From NCBI GenBank assembly GCA_025774935.1, contig JALGZK010000001.1, forward strand, positions 124,001 through 188,000: a stretch of DNA of 64,000 nt. Direction: 5' to 3'. Positions within the stretch are counted from its first letter, which is position 1. Each line of letters starts with the position of its first letter. The position numbers were made by a program, and so were the translations under genes. Below the pieces are notes generated by a model, which saw only the letters and a program-made list of their open reading frames with translations, was not told the origin of the DNA and did not search any database. Shown here piece after piece: positions 53,927-62,389 of this stretch. This stretch comes from a bacterium (GTDB lineage Bacteria > Joyebacterota > Joyebacteria > Joyebacterales > Joyebacteraceae).

Positions 53927-55933
53927 CTACTTCAGGAGCGTCATCTTCGTGAACGCGCTCTCGCTGCCGGCACTCACCTTGGCGAAGTAGACACCGCTCG
54001 CGAGACGGTGCCCGTCGTCGTCCTTCCCGTCCCAGACGGCGAGCGCGGGCCCCGGAGGGAGCGTCTCGTCGACGAGCGAGCGCACCACGCGTCCGCTAAG
54101 GTCGAGGATCGTGAGCTCGACGCGCTCGGCGCCGGACGGCACGGTGTACGCGATCTTCGTCACGGGATTGAACGGGTTCGGGAAGTTCTGTGAGATCGCG
54201 AGCCTGTGCATCTCGCCTTCCTCGACACCCACCGCCGGTGCGAACCAGTCCAGGATCCTCCCGAGGAGCGTCGTCCGGTTGCTCGGAGTCGGATCGTCCA
54301 TGCTCACGGACTCGAACGCGAACGTCGTGAAGACGATCTTGTGTCCGTTCTCGGCTACCTTGAGTCCCTGGATCCCGGAGGTGCTCGTGAAGATGGTCTC
54401 GGACGGCGAGTCGATCACGATGGCCTCGGCGTTGTTCCCGAGAGGGTACCAGAGCTCGTCCAACACCATCCCGTCCGAGATCACATCGCCGTCGACGCCC
54501 ACGACCGTGTACTGCCCGACTGCGTTTATCCACGACGTGATGTGCATGTAGTCCGTGGTCATCGTCGTCGAGCCGGGGAGACTCGAGAGGTAGTTCATGC
54601 TCGAGAGATAGAGGTTCCCGCCGCCGTCCAGGTACGACATCAGGACGTCCTCGTCATCGCCGAGGTCCGTCGCGAAGCCGGAGCCGGTCGTCCACAGAAC
54701 CGTGGAGTACGACGAGAGCAGATCCAGCTCGGGTCGTCCGCGGTCGTCGGCGATCCAGACCGTCGCGCCGAGCCCCAGGTTCGAGAGAGGCTCCTCCCAC
54801 CACGCGTGCCAGCCCCATCCGTCGTCGTCCGCGACGAGGAGGAGGGAGGGCACCTCGACGAACGTCGAGAAGGAGACCTGGTCGCTGGCGGCCCTACTGC
54901 CACCGCTCACGGCCGACAGGGTCGTCACGGCCATGCCCTCAGCCGTCCCGATGTTGTCGACGACGCGTACCTCGAGGTCGAGATCCTCGCCGACACCGAG
55001 GGCGAACTCCGTCGGCTCGGTGTACCAGGTGCCTCCGACCTCCCGGAAGCTCGCCTCCCAGTCCGCCGGCCCGACTCCGTCGGGCAGCACGTCCTGGTTG
55101 ACGCTCACGGTGACGACGTTCGCCGCGAGCCCGATGTTCGAGAGCGTCGCCGTGTACGTGGCGGTTCCGAGGTAGCCGATCTCCTTCGCGTAGTCGGTCG
55201 TCGCCATCTGGACGGAGTAGAGATCGGGTACGACCTGCGCGTTGTACACCACGTGTGGCGACATGTCCTCGATGAAGACCACCACATCGAGCGCGCCGAC
55301 GAGCGGCCAAGGGGTGTCGGTGATCGTGAACTCCCTGTGGACCACGACGGAGTCGCCGGGAGCCGTCAGGACCACATCCTCGTGGGGCAGATGGTCCCGC
55401 ATGGTCCAGTTGTAGTGTTCGCCGGTCTTCTCGATCACGACGAACTGGGCCCTGAGAACCCCTGCGCTCACCGGGTCGACGACCTTGAACGTCGCGTCGA
55501 CCCAGCCGCCCGTCTCGTCGAAGACTCCGTTCGTGCGAATCGTGATCGGGGTGGGAACGGGGAGCCGCTGGTTTATCCGGTCTCTGTACGCCGAGTAGAC
55601 GCCGCTCCCGCCGCCGGTATACGTGAGAACCGCGTCGAACTTGCACGTGGGGTGCGCACTGATGTCCGGGTAGAGGAGCTGCCGGTTGCGGGCCTCGCTC
55701 GTGTAGTAGTTGCCGCCAATCCTGCTGTGCCAGTAGATGATGACGAGCTCTTCTTCACTGAAGGTCCCGTCTCCTCTGAGATTCTCGAGCGCCAACTGCG
55801 CATCGGGGCAGAAACTTCAGTTGGTGCCCCCGAAGAGCTCTGCGAGCACCGCTCGCTGCGCGGCAAATGCCGGCGTGGCCGCGCCACAGAGGATCAGGGC
55901 AGAGAGCCCCAGGATCGCCAATCTTCTCGACAT
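53927..55933 (-). CDS. Secreted thioredoxin-like selenoprotein with UxxC motif and FlgD-like C-terminal domain
   Basis: A 668-residue reading frame interrupted once by TGA at codon 39. Residues 1-25 are a signal peptide ending ATPAFAA. Residues 26-50 read RAVLAELFGGTN-U-SFCPDAQLA, matching the Omp28/thioredoxin-like pattern (EFTxTWCxxCP) with TGA at the first Cys. The thioredoxin-type strand ELVIIYWHS follows. Beta-rich Ig/CARDB-like segments fill the middle, and residues 576-668 form a FlgD-like domain beginning QNFPNPFNPVTKIAY, a tail used for type IX-type sorting or surface anchoring. The ATG at 55931-55933 has AGGAG 6 nt upstream. The frame after the TGA is open for 629 codons and retains conserved features, arguing against decay. 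Other genes here use TGA as a normal stop. The selenocysteine reading is inference supported by the adjacent SECIS-like hairpin. Confidence 0.85.
55786..55805 (-). promoter_or_regulatory. Bacterial SECIS-like element
   Basis: On the minus strand, starting 11 nt after the in-frame TGA: CGA, a bulged T, GCGC, loop AGTTG, GCGC, TCG. The 3-bp lower stem, single bulged U, 4-bp upper stem and GU in the apical loop are the features recognised by SelB in the E. coli fdhF element, which is also placed 11 nt after its UGA. Confidence 0.8.
55817..55819 (-). other. In-frame TGA codon, predicted selenocysteine (Sec39)
   Basis: Codon 39 of the minus-strand gene starting at 55933. It is followed by AGT TTC TGC (Ser-Phe-Cys), so the motif is U-x-x-C. 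Confidence 0.82.
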
Positions 55934-56097
55934 CCATCACTCCTTTCGCGGCAGCGCCGCTCCGCTCTCCGGGAATCCCACCCGCGGGGTCTCGCGAAAG
56001 GCAGGATTCCCTCGTGTCCAACAGCCTCCAGCCATGTGCGTGGGACGCGCTTCACCGTTCGGGGCGCCGCGTGCAACGCCCCCATGCCACACTACAC

Positions 56098-56126
56098 ATT
56101 CTACCGCATCCGGGCGAGAGATTCAA
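56098..56126 (-). promoter_or_regulatory. Sigma-70 promoter for the selenoprotein gene
   Basis: On the minus strand TTGAAT (56121-56126), 17-nt spacer, TAGAAT (56098-56103). It gives a leader of about 155 nt. Confidence 0.65.
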
Positions 56127-56176
56127 TGGCTCGCTTGGGCAGACAGGCCTCCCGAGGGGTCCAGGGGCCAAAAGGC

Positions 56177-56205
56177 TTGACACCCCGAACTCGCGCCGGT
56201 TAGAT
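56177..56205 (+). promoter_or_regulatory. Sigma-70 promoter for the cyclophilin-TPR operon
   Basis: TTGACA (56177-56182), 17-nt spacer and TTAGAT (56200-56205); TAGATT one base later is an alternative -10. Confidence 0.65.
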
Positions 56206-56258
56206 TATTCTGACAGGATGCAGTGAAGTTCACGAACCCGCAGGTCAAGGAGGACACC

Positions 56259-57032
56259 ATGCGCGGGAAGGTGACGATCGTGGTGGCAGTCGTTGCGGTG
56301 CTTCTGATGGCCCTCGTCGCGTCTGTCCACGCCCAGGAGGGCGGCATGTCGAGCAAGCGGCCGGAGGCGACGGAGGCCGACAAGAGCGCCGCGGAGACCG
56401 CGGCGGACGAGGCCGTGGCAGAGACGGCAGAGGCCACAGAGGAGGCGGCGACGGTGATGGCGACCCTCACGTACTTCGAAGGCGGCAAGGGCGAGAAGGG
56501 CGCGAAGAAGTCGATGGAGGTGCAGTATCTTCCCGAGGGCAGGAAGGTTGCGACCCTCGAGACTTCGAAGGGCGTCGTTAAGATCGAGCTCTGGGAGGAC
56601 CTCGCTCCGAACACCGTTGTGAACTTCGTCTACCTGGCCAACAGCGGGCGTTACGATGGCGTCGAGTTCCACAGGGTCATCGGCGGCTTCATGGCCCAGA
56701 CGGGCGACGTGGAGAAGAAGGGCGGCTACGGAGGTCCCGGCTACACGATCCCAGCCGAGTTCAGCGCCGATCTCCATCACACCGAGGGCGTCGTCTCCAT
56801 GGCGCGGTCGTCCGACCCCGACTCCGCGGGAAGCCAGTTCTTCATCATGCTCGCGAGCGCGACGCACCTGGACGGGAGCTACGCGGCGTTCGGCGAGGTC
56901 GTCGAGGGAATGGACGTCATTCACAACATCAAGAAGGGTCCCAAGGAGAAGAACGGAGCCGTCGAGGACCCGGACACCATCGTGAAGGTGAGAGTCGAGA
57001 CCGTCCCGGCGGAGGTCGCACCGGAGGAGTAG
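56259..57032 (+). CDS. Exported cyclophilin-type peptidyl-prolyl isomerase
   Basis: A 257-residue protein with a signal peptide (MRGKVTIVVAVVAVLLMALV...VHAQEGG), an Ala/Glu/Thr-rich linker to about residue 75, and a cyclophilin domain. Domain motifs are LWEDLAPNTVVNFVYLANSG, VEFHRVIGGFMAQTGD, GPGYTIPAEFS, AGSQFFIM and FGEVVEGMDVI. The catalytic Arg in FHRV is present. ATG at 56259 is chosen because AAGGAGG is 5 nt upstream and the signal peptide begins there; a GTG at 56223 is the earliest in-frame alternative. Likely periplasmic folding of exported proteins. Confidence 0.92.
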   Translation: MRGKVTIVVAVVAVLLMALVASVHAQEGGMSSKRPEATEADKSAAETAADEAVAETAEATEEAATVMATLTYFEGGKGEKGAKKSMEVQYLPEGRKVATLETSKGVVKIELWEDLAPNTVVNFVYLANSGRYDGVEFHRVIGGFMAQTGDVEKKGGYGGPGYTIPAEFSADLHHTEGVVSMARSSDPDSAGSQFFIMLASATHLDGSYAAFGEVVEGMDVIHNIKKGPKEKNGAVEDPDTIVKVRVETVPAEVAPEE

Positions 57033-57076
57033 TCGTGCTTCCGGCGTCCGCCTGAACGTCAAGCGGAGGTAGCGGA

Positions 57077-57712
57077 TTGAATCACCTGAAGAACCAGGCG
57101 ATCGGAGTGGCGTGCGTCGCGGCGCTGATCGCGGGGCTGGCGTTCCCGGCCGTGTCCCAGGAGGAAGGCGAGACCGCTGAGGAGACGGTGGCCCAGATCG
57201 AGGAGCTGCGGTCTAGGCTCGAAGAGACACCGGACTCCGCGGATCTCTGGCTGGAGCTGGGAAACGTCTACTACGAGAGCAACCTCCTGGACGACGCCCT
57301 GAACGCATACCTCGCGGCCGTGGAGCTCGCTCCCGACCACGCGGGGGCGCGCCTGAACCTGGGCTCGCTGTATGCCGACCGCGCTGACTTCGTGTCTGCC
57401 GTCTCGGAGCTCGAGAAGGCGATGGAGCTGGCTCCGCAGAACGCGATGGTCTACACGAACCTGGGCAGCACCTACTACGCGCAGATGAAGTACGCCGACG
57501 CCGTGGAGATGTACAGGACGGCGCTCGAGATGGACCCGAACAACATCGAGGCGCACTTCAACATGGCGGTCGCGTTCGCCGACGCGCAGCTCTTCGACGA
57601 AGCGATAAGGGAGTGGCAGAAGGTCATCGAGATCGCTCCCGAGGCTCCGGCGGCCCAGGTGTGTCGAGAGAACATCCAGATGATCGAGGAGTTCAGGGCG
57701 CAGTTCAAGTAG
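57077..57712 (+). CDS. Exported TPR-repeat protein
   Basis: A 211-residue protein with a signal peptide (QAIGVACVAALIAGLAFPAVSQ) and at least four tetratricopeptide repeats, such as ADLWLELGNVYYESNLLDDALNAY and AMVYTNLGSTYYAQMKYADAVEMY. TPR proteins act as scaffolds; no enzymatic motif is present. The start is TTG at 57077 with GGAGG 8 nt upstream. It is 44 nt after the cyclophilin gene and probably in its operon. Confidence 0.88.
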   Translation: MNHLKNQAIGVACVAALIAGLAFPAVSQEEGETAEETVAQIEELRSRLEETPDSADLWLELGNVYYESNLLDDALNAYLAAVELAPDHAGARLNLGSLYADRADFVSAVSELEKAMELAPQNAMVYTNLGSTYYAQMKYADAVEMYRTALEMDPNNIEAHFNMAVAFADAQLFDEAIREWQKVIEIAPEAPAAQVCRENIQMIEEFRAQFK

Positions 57713-57799
57713 CCGGCGAGCCGGCGAGGACACGGGAAGACCAACATGGAGGGGGTGACCGACGACCCTCTCCGCGAGCAGGGAGAAGAGAGGGGCAGC

Positions 57800-59014
57800 A
57801 TGTTGAGATCCAGATCGGGACTGGCGTGGACGCTGGCGGCCGTTGTCGCGTTCGCCGCATTGCTGGGCGGCTGCACGGGAACGATGCCCGAGGAGGAAGA
57901 ACCGACAATCACCATCGTCGGGCACGAGGACGCGGGGGAACAGAGGGATATCTCCCCGGCCGAGAGGGCCGCGAACAGCGCGGCCGAGTTCCTTCGGGTG
58001 CGTGAGATCGGGAAGGCGATCGAGAACTACGAGCGTGCGATCACCCTCGACCCGACTTACGTCGAGCCCTACTACGGGCTCGGGCGCATCTACCTCGTGG
58101 AGACGCAGGAGTTCGAGAAGTCGCTCGAGATGTACCAAAGGGCGGTCGAGCTCGCGCCTGACGATCCCTACTCGCACACCTCGCTGGCGTACGCGCACTT
58201 CCTCACGGGGGACTACCAGTCCTCGGTGGAGGCGTACGTCGACGCGGTTCAGCTCGACCCGGAGAACGCGGACGCGTACCTGAACCTCGGCTACGCCTAC
58301 GAGAAGATGGAGATGGACCTCGCCGCGCTCGGCGCGTACCGCAGGGCCCAGGAGCTGGCCCCGACCGACTCTCGCGCCACGCAGTCGCTCGCGGGGCTGT
58401 ACTACCGGGCGCAGATGTACGATCAGGCGATCGCTTCGTACGAGCGGGTAAGGAACTTCGGGAACGCGAGCACCTACTCCCTCTCGACGCTCGGGTTCCT
58501 CTACATGAAAGTCGGCGGGCTCGGCGAGGCCGAGACGCTCTTCCGCACTGTACTGCAGCAGAGCCCCGAAGACATCAGCGCGCGGGCCAACCTCGCAACG
58601 GTCTACAGGAAGCAGGGTCGGTACGAAGAGGCCGTCGCTCAGCTTGAGGCTCTCGTCGCCAGCCAGCCTAACAACGCGGACTACGTCGGGGCGCTCGCGG
58701 ACGCGTACAACGACATGGGACGCTACGACTCGGCGATCAACTCGGCCCGCCAACTTCTGCAGATCTCCCCCGGAGACGGCGGGGCGTACTTGACCTGGGC
58801 CAAGTCGCTCGAGCGCCATGGCAACGCGCTGGAGAGGCAGAGCCAGTTCGACGCCGCGATGGACAAGTACCGGGAGGCGATCTCGAAGCTCCAGCTGGCG
58901 ACGAACGACCCGAAGTGGCGGTCGCACGCGAACAGGGAGATCGAGAGGCAGGAACAGCTCATCGAGATCGCGGAGCAGCGGAAGCTGCGCGGGATCTGGG
59001 ACGAAGGCGAGTAG
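57800..59014 (+). CDS. TPR-repeat lipoprotein
   Basis: A 404-residue lipoprotein with lipobox LGGC (Cys25) and about eight tetratricopeptide repeats, including KAIENYERAITLDPTYVEPYYGLGRI and ADAYLNLGYAYEKMEMDLAALGAYRRA. A charged C-terminal helix follows the repeats. ATG at 57800 fits the start of the signal peptide and has GAGAGGGG upstream. The gene resembles its upstream neighbour in repeat type. Function unknown; assembly of envelope complexes is a common role. Confidence 0.87.
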   Translation: MLRSRSGLAWTLAAVVAFAALLGGCTGTMPEEEEPTITIVGHEDAGEQRDISPAERAANSAAEFLRVREIGKAIENYERAITLDPTYVEPYYGLGRIYLVETQEFEKSLEMYQRAVELAPDDPYSHTSLAYAHFLTGDYQSSVEAYVDAVQLDPENADAYLNLGYAYEKMEMDLAALGAYRRAQELAPTDSRATQSLAGLYYRAQMYDQAIASYERVRNFGNASTYSLSTLGFLYMKVGGLGEAETLFRTVLQQSPEDISARANLATVYRKQGRYEEAVAQLEALVASQPNNADYVGALADAYNDMGRYDSAINSARQLLQISPGDGGAYLTWAKSLERHGNALERQSQFDAAMDKYREAISKLQLATNDPKWRSHANREIERQEQLIEIAEQRKLRGIWDEGE

Positions 59015-59138
59015 CGCCGCCCGCCCGCGATCGGCGGCCCTGTCAGACGGACCGCCGACGGGGGCGCGGGCGTGATGATCATCCGACGGGCGGCCGGCTA
59101 TCCTCAAACGAGGGCCGGCCGCGCGCTCAAGGGGTACC

Positions 59139-60332
59139 GTGACCATGGCGACGCCTGAGGACCGCACGACCTACATGGACCACAACGCCACGACGCCGAC
59201 CGACCCCCGCGTCGTCGAGGCAATGCTCCCGTTCTTCAGCGAAGCGTACGGCAACCCATCGAGTCCGTACGCGCTGGCACAGGAGACGAGACAGGCCGTC
59301 GAGTGGGCGCGCGGCACCGTGGCGGACGCGCTGAGTTGCGACCCTGCCGAGGTCGTCTTCACGAGCGGCGGCTCGGAGTCCGACAACATCGCGATCAAGG
59401 GCGTCGCGCTGTCGAAGCTCGAGGGGCGCGGCCACATCGTCACCAGCTCGGTCGAGCACCACGCCGTGCTCCACACGTGCGAGTACCTGCGCGACAAACT
59501 CGGCTTCGACGTCACGTTCCTCCCCGTGAGCCCCGGGGGCCTCGTCGATCCGGTCGACGTATCGCGCGCTCTCAGGGACGACACGATACTCATCTCGATC
59601 ATGTACGCGAACAACGAGACCGGCACGGTCCAGCCGCTCGAAGAGATCGGCCGTATCGCCCGCGAGAGGGACGTCCCTTTCCACACGGACGCCGTGCAGG
59701 CGATCGGCAAGATCCCGGTCGACGTGCAAACGCTCGGCGCGACGTTCCTGGCGGCATCCGCCCACAAGTTCTACGGACCGAAGGGAGTCGGGGTGCTCTA
59801 CGTCAGGAAGGGAGCGCGGTTCCACCCGCTCTCGCACGGAGGGAACCACGAGCGGGGGGTGCGGCCGGGGACGGAGAACGTGGCCGGGATCGTGGGCCTC
59901 GCGAAGGCCCTGGAACTGGCCGTGGACGACATGCCGCGGGAATCGGAGCGCCTGTCGAAGCTCACCCAGCGGCTGGTGTCCGGCGTTGTCGACGGCATCC
60001 CTGACGTGTCGCTGAACGGAGACCCGGCGAGCGGCATACCGGGGACGGCCAACATCGCCTTCCACTACGTCGAAGGCGAGAGTGTTGTGCTGGCGCTCGA
60101 CATGGAGGGATTCGCTGTCTCGACCGGCTCGGCGTGCACGACCGACTCGGCGGACCCGTCGCACGTGCTCTCCGCGATGGGGGTCGCGCCGAACGTCGCG
60201 CAGGGCTCTGTCAGGTTCGGCCTCGGAAGATCGAACACCGAGGAAGACGTGGAGAGGTTGCTCTCGGTGCTCCCGGGGATCGTCGAGAGGCTGAGGGCGA
60301 TGTCGCCGCTGACTCCACGGAAGGACTCGTAG
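59139..60332 (+). CDS. Cysteine desulfurase, NifS/IscS type
   Basis: PLP enzyme that releases sulfur (or selenium from selenocysteine) from cysteine. The 397 residues show YMDHNATTPTDPRV, SSVEHHAVLH, NNETGTVQPL, the PLP lysine in SAHKFYGPKG, and the active-site cysteine in VSTGSACTTDSADPSHVL. This is the group I IscS/NifS pattern. Start: GTG at 59139 or ATG at 59145, both after AAGGGG. No iscU, iscA or fdx is adjacent, so the acceptor is unknown; supply of sulfur to tRNA, Fe-S proteins or selenophosphate is possible. Confidence 0.93.
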   Translation: MTMATPEDRTTYMDHNATTPTDPRVVEAMLPFFSEAYGNPSSPYALAQETRQAVEWARGTVADALSCDPAEVVFTSGGSESDNIAIKGVALSKLEGRGHIVTSSVEHHAVLHTCEYLRDKLGFDVTFLPVSPGGLVDPVDVSRALRDDTILISIMYANNETGTVQPLEEIGRIARERDVPFHTDAVQAIGKIPVDVQTLGATFLAASAHKFYGPKGVGVLYVRKGARFHPLSHGGNHERGVRPGTENVAGIVGLAKALELAVDDMPRESERLSKLTQRLVSGVVDGIPDVSLNGDPASGIPGTANIAFHYVEGESVVLALDMEGFAVSTGSACTTDSADPSHVLSAMGVAPNVAQGSVRFGLGRSNTEEDVERLLSVLPGIVERLRAMSPLTPRKDS

Positions 60333-60347
60333 GAGGACTCGACGGTC

Positions 60348-61334
60348 ATGAGGCTCTCTCGGGACCGGAGGGTGATGGTGAGGGGGGCGGCGACCGCCCT
60401 CCTTCTTCTTTGCCTCGCGGCGTCGCTCCCGACCGCGCTTGAGACCGCGGCCGCCGGGACCGCGGGCTGGCACGAGACCTCGCGGGACGGGATCACCGTC
60501 ACGTTCCGGGAAGAGGACGGCCGCGCGGCGGAACTCATCCTCGAGATGGCGGTTGAGCGCGGCCCCGCGCTCGCGGAGGCCGTCTCCCTGGGGACGGTCG
60601 TGCCCGTCCGGATAGTGGTGGCACCCACTCACGAGGACTTCGAGCAGAGGACGATGGGCGGCGCGCCGGACTGGTGGGTCGGGTGCGCGTTCCCGTCGCG
60701 CGGCCTCGTCGTCATGAAGAGCCCGAGGATCGTGACGTACCCGCTCCACATGGAGGAGGTGCTCGTCCACGAGCTGGCGCACGTGGCCGCCGGGCGAGTG
60801 CTGGGGGAGGTGTGGGCGCCCCGGTGGTTCCACGAGGGCGTGGCGATGTCGATCGCGGGGGAATGGCGCCTGTCGCAGGTCCCGTCACTCACCGCGGCCG
60901 CGCGGAGCGGAACGCTGATCCCGCTCAGGGACCTGGAGACGAGGTTCCCGGACTCGTCAGCCGGCGCAGCGCTCGCGTACGCAGAGAGCTTTCGGGCCGT
61001 CGCATTCCTGATGGAGAGAGCCGGGCTCTCGCGCGCCGAAGAGCTTGTGCTCGCCGTGCGGGAGGCGGGCGGTTTCGATGCCGCCCTCGAGGTCCTTTAC
61101 GGGGGCGACCGCGACGACTTCGGACGTGACGCCATCGCGCACTTCGGAGAGCGCTACTCGTGGGGTCTGCTCTTCACCAGGTGGGACTTCTTCCTGGTCG
61201 CGGCGACAGTCCTCTTCCTCGTGGCCCTCGTGGTGCGCGTCGGCCGAGCGAGGAGGCGGATGCGCGAGTGGGACGAGGAGGAGAGACAGGAGTCGGCACG
61301 AAGAAACCGGCCGTCAGGCTCGTCGTGGCAGTAG
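60348..61334 (+). CDS. Membrane-anchored gluzincin-type metallopeptidase (peptidase MA-like)
   Basis: A 328-residue protein with an N-terminal signal segment, a zinc-binding HELAHVAAG near residue 141 and the downstream WFHEGVAMSIAG glutamate about 20 residues later, the HExxH...E arrangement of gluzincins. A single membrane helix (FFLVAATVLFLVALVVRVG) and a basic tail end the protein, so the catalytic part lies outside the cytoplasmic membrane. The substrate is unknown. ATG at 60348; it follows the desulfurase by 15 nt. Confidence 0.85.
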   Translation: MRLSRDRRVMVRGAATALLLLCLAASLPTALETAAAGTAGWHETSRDGITVTFREEDGRAAELILEMAVERGPALAEAVSLGTVVPVRIVVAPTHEDFEQRTMGGAPDWWVGCAFPSRGLVVMKSPRIVTYPLHMEEVLVHELAHVAAGRVLGEVWAPRWFHEGVAMSIAGEWRLSQVPSLTAAARSGTLIPLRDLETRFPDSSAGAALAYAESFRAVAFLMERAGLSRAEELVLAVREAGGFDAALEVLYGGDRDDFGRDAIAHFGERYSWGLLFTRWDFFLVAATVLFLVALVVRVGRARRRMREWDEEERQESARRNRPSGSSWQ

Positions 61335-61348
61335 CGGAGGGCTTTCGG

Positions 61349-61378
61349 TTTGACACCCCCTGGAGCGGTTGCTATACT
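61349..61378 (+). promoter_or_regulatory. Promoter for the tRNA cluster
   Basis: TTGACA (61349-61354), 18-nt spacer, TATACT (61373-61378), 14 nt before tRNA-Ser(TGA). Confidence 0.7.
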
Positions 61379-61392
61379 GCCCCCGGAGGCGT

Positions 61393-61479
61393 GGAGGGCT
61401 AGACCTAACTGGTAAGGCAGCGGTCTTGAAAACCGCCGGGCGCAAGCCCTTGGGGGTTCGAGTCCCTCGCCCTCCGCCA
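61393..61479 (+). tRNA. tRNA-Ser (anticodon TGA)
   Basis: Acceptor GGAGGGC pairs with GCCCTCC, with encoded GCCA. The anticodon loop CTTGAAA gives TGA, which reads UCA. A long variable arm with stem GGGC-GCAA-GCCC confirms the class II serine type. The D stem is short. It is not tRNA-Sec: that needs anticodon TCA and an 8-bp acceptor stem. Confidence 0.93.
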
Positions 61480-61514
61480 GTATCGGAGCATGCCAGAGGG
61501 GACACGCAGGGCCG

Positions 61515-61538
61515 GCGCGCGGAGCGGACTCCGCGCGC
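61515..61538 (+). other. Hairpin between the two serine tRNAs
   Basis: A perfect 10-bp stem GCGCGCGGAG/CTCCGCGCGC with loop CGGA and no T-tract. It may be a processing signal. Confidence 0.5.
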
Positions 61539-61557
61539 GTCAGGCATCGAGGACACC

Positions 61558-61647
<90 letters not shown>

Positions 61648-61657
61648 GAAGACGACC

Positions 61658-61734
<77 letters not shown>

Positions 61735-61821
61735 CATCCGCGACCCGCTGAAACAGCCGTTCTGCGAGGTCTTGGTCGACGGACTCGGTATCAATGTCGG
61801 TTTGGCCACGGAGGGGAAGCG

Positions 61822-62367
61822 ATGCTGAAGGAGATCAACAGAGGACTGAGGATCGTCACCGGGCTCGTGGCGGTGGCGGCGCTCGCGTTGCTCGCCGGGT
61901 GTGCCGGGTCCGATCTCAAGATCGAGACGACCTTCGACGACGCGATCGACTTCTCGTCGCTGCGCACGTTCGGCTATCAGACCGGAGCCTTCACCACGCC
62001 CGACGGCGTCGCCGTCGACCCCGCCGTCGTCGACCGGATCGAAGACGCCGTCGTCGGCACGCTCGAGTCGAAAGGGCTGGAGTTCGTTCAGTCGGGGGAC
62101 CAGGACTTCGTGACCGTTGTCCGAGGCGGCAGGTTCCGTACAATCGTCTCGAAGTACCAGGATAACTGGTACGTCCCGGCGGAGGACTGGGTCGCCGACA
62201 CCAAGTACTACGACGAGGGTGCGCTGGTCATCGGCATGAGGGTGGGCGGGGACCCAGAAGAAGTCTGGCTCGGGGTCGGGACGGTACGGCTCGGAACCGA
62301 ACCGGCCACCCAGGAGTTCCTCAACGAACTGGCGGCGAAGATCCTCGAGGACTTCCCGCCGAAGTAG
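61822..62367 (+). CDS. DUF4136-type lipoprotein
   Basis: A 181-residue lipoprotein with lipobox LAGC (Cys27). The mature part has the pattern TTFDDAIDFSSLRTFGYQ followed by a helix and two strands, as in DUF4136 proteins, which are small envelope lipoproteins of unknown function. ATG at 61822 has GAGGGG upstream. It follows the tRNA genes by 87 nt. Confidence 0.8.
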   Translation: MLKEINRGLRIVTGLVAVAALALLAGCAGSDLKIETTFDDAIDFSSLRTFGYQTGAFTTPDGVAVDPAVVDRIEDAVVGTLESKGLEFVQSGDQDFVTVVRGGRFRTIVSKYQDNWYVPAEDWVADTKYYDEGALVIGMRVGGDPEEVWLGVGTVRLGTEPATQEFLNELAAKILEDFPPK

Positions 62368-62389
62368 CCGACGTCCAGTGAGTCGAAGG

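Larger units (their letters stand above)
55934..56258. other. 325-bp divergent intergenic region with two promoters and a leader inverted repeat
   Basis: No gene is supported. GGGAATCC (55971-55978) is repeated in inverse at 56004-56011, within the predicted 5' leader of the selenoprotein mRNA. The two divergent promoters are listed separately. Confidence 0.55.

Noticed and set aside
53927-55933. Alternative genetic code with TGA read as Trp or Gly
   Set aside because: Many genes in the window end in TGA at the family-conserved C-terminus (for example kdsB, lptC, lipA, hprK, ptsI), so TGA is a normal stop codon here.
55755-56021. A small minus-strand ORF overlapping the start of the selenoprotein gene in another frame
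   Set aside because: It uses the ATG four bases upstream or earlier codons but encodes no signal or motif; the selenoprotein frame has the ribosome binding site at proper distance and a signal peptide.
61393-61479. The tRNA with TGA anticodon as a possible tRNA-Sec
   Set aside because: Decoding UGA needs anticodon TCA. This tRNA reads UCA, and its acceptor and variable arms are those of a normal serine tRNA.
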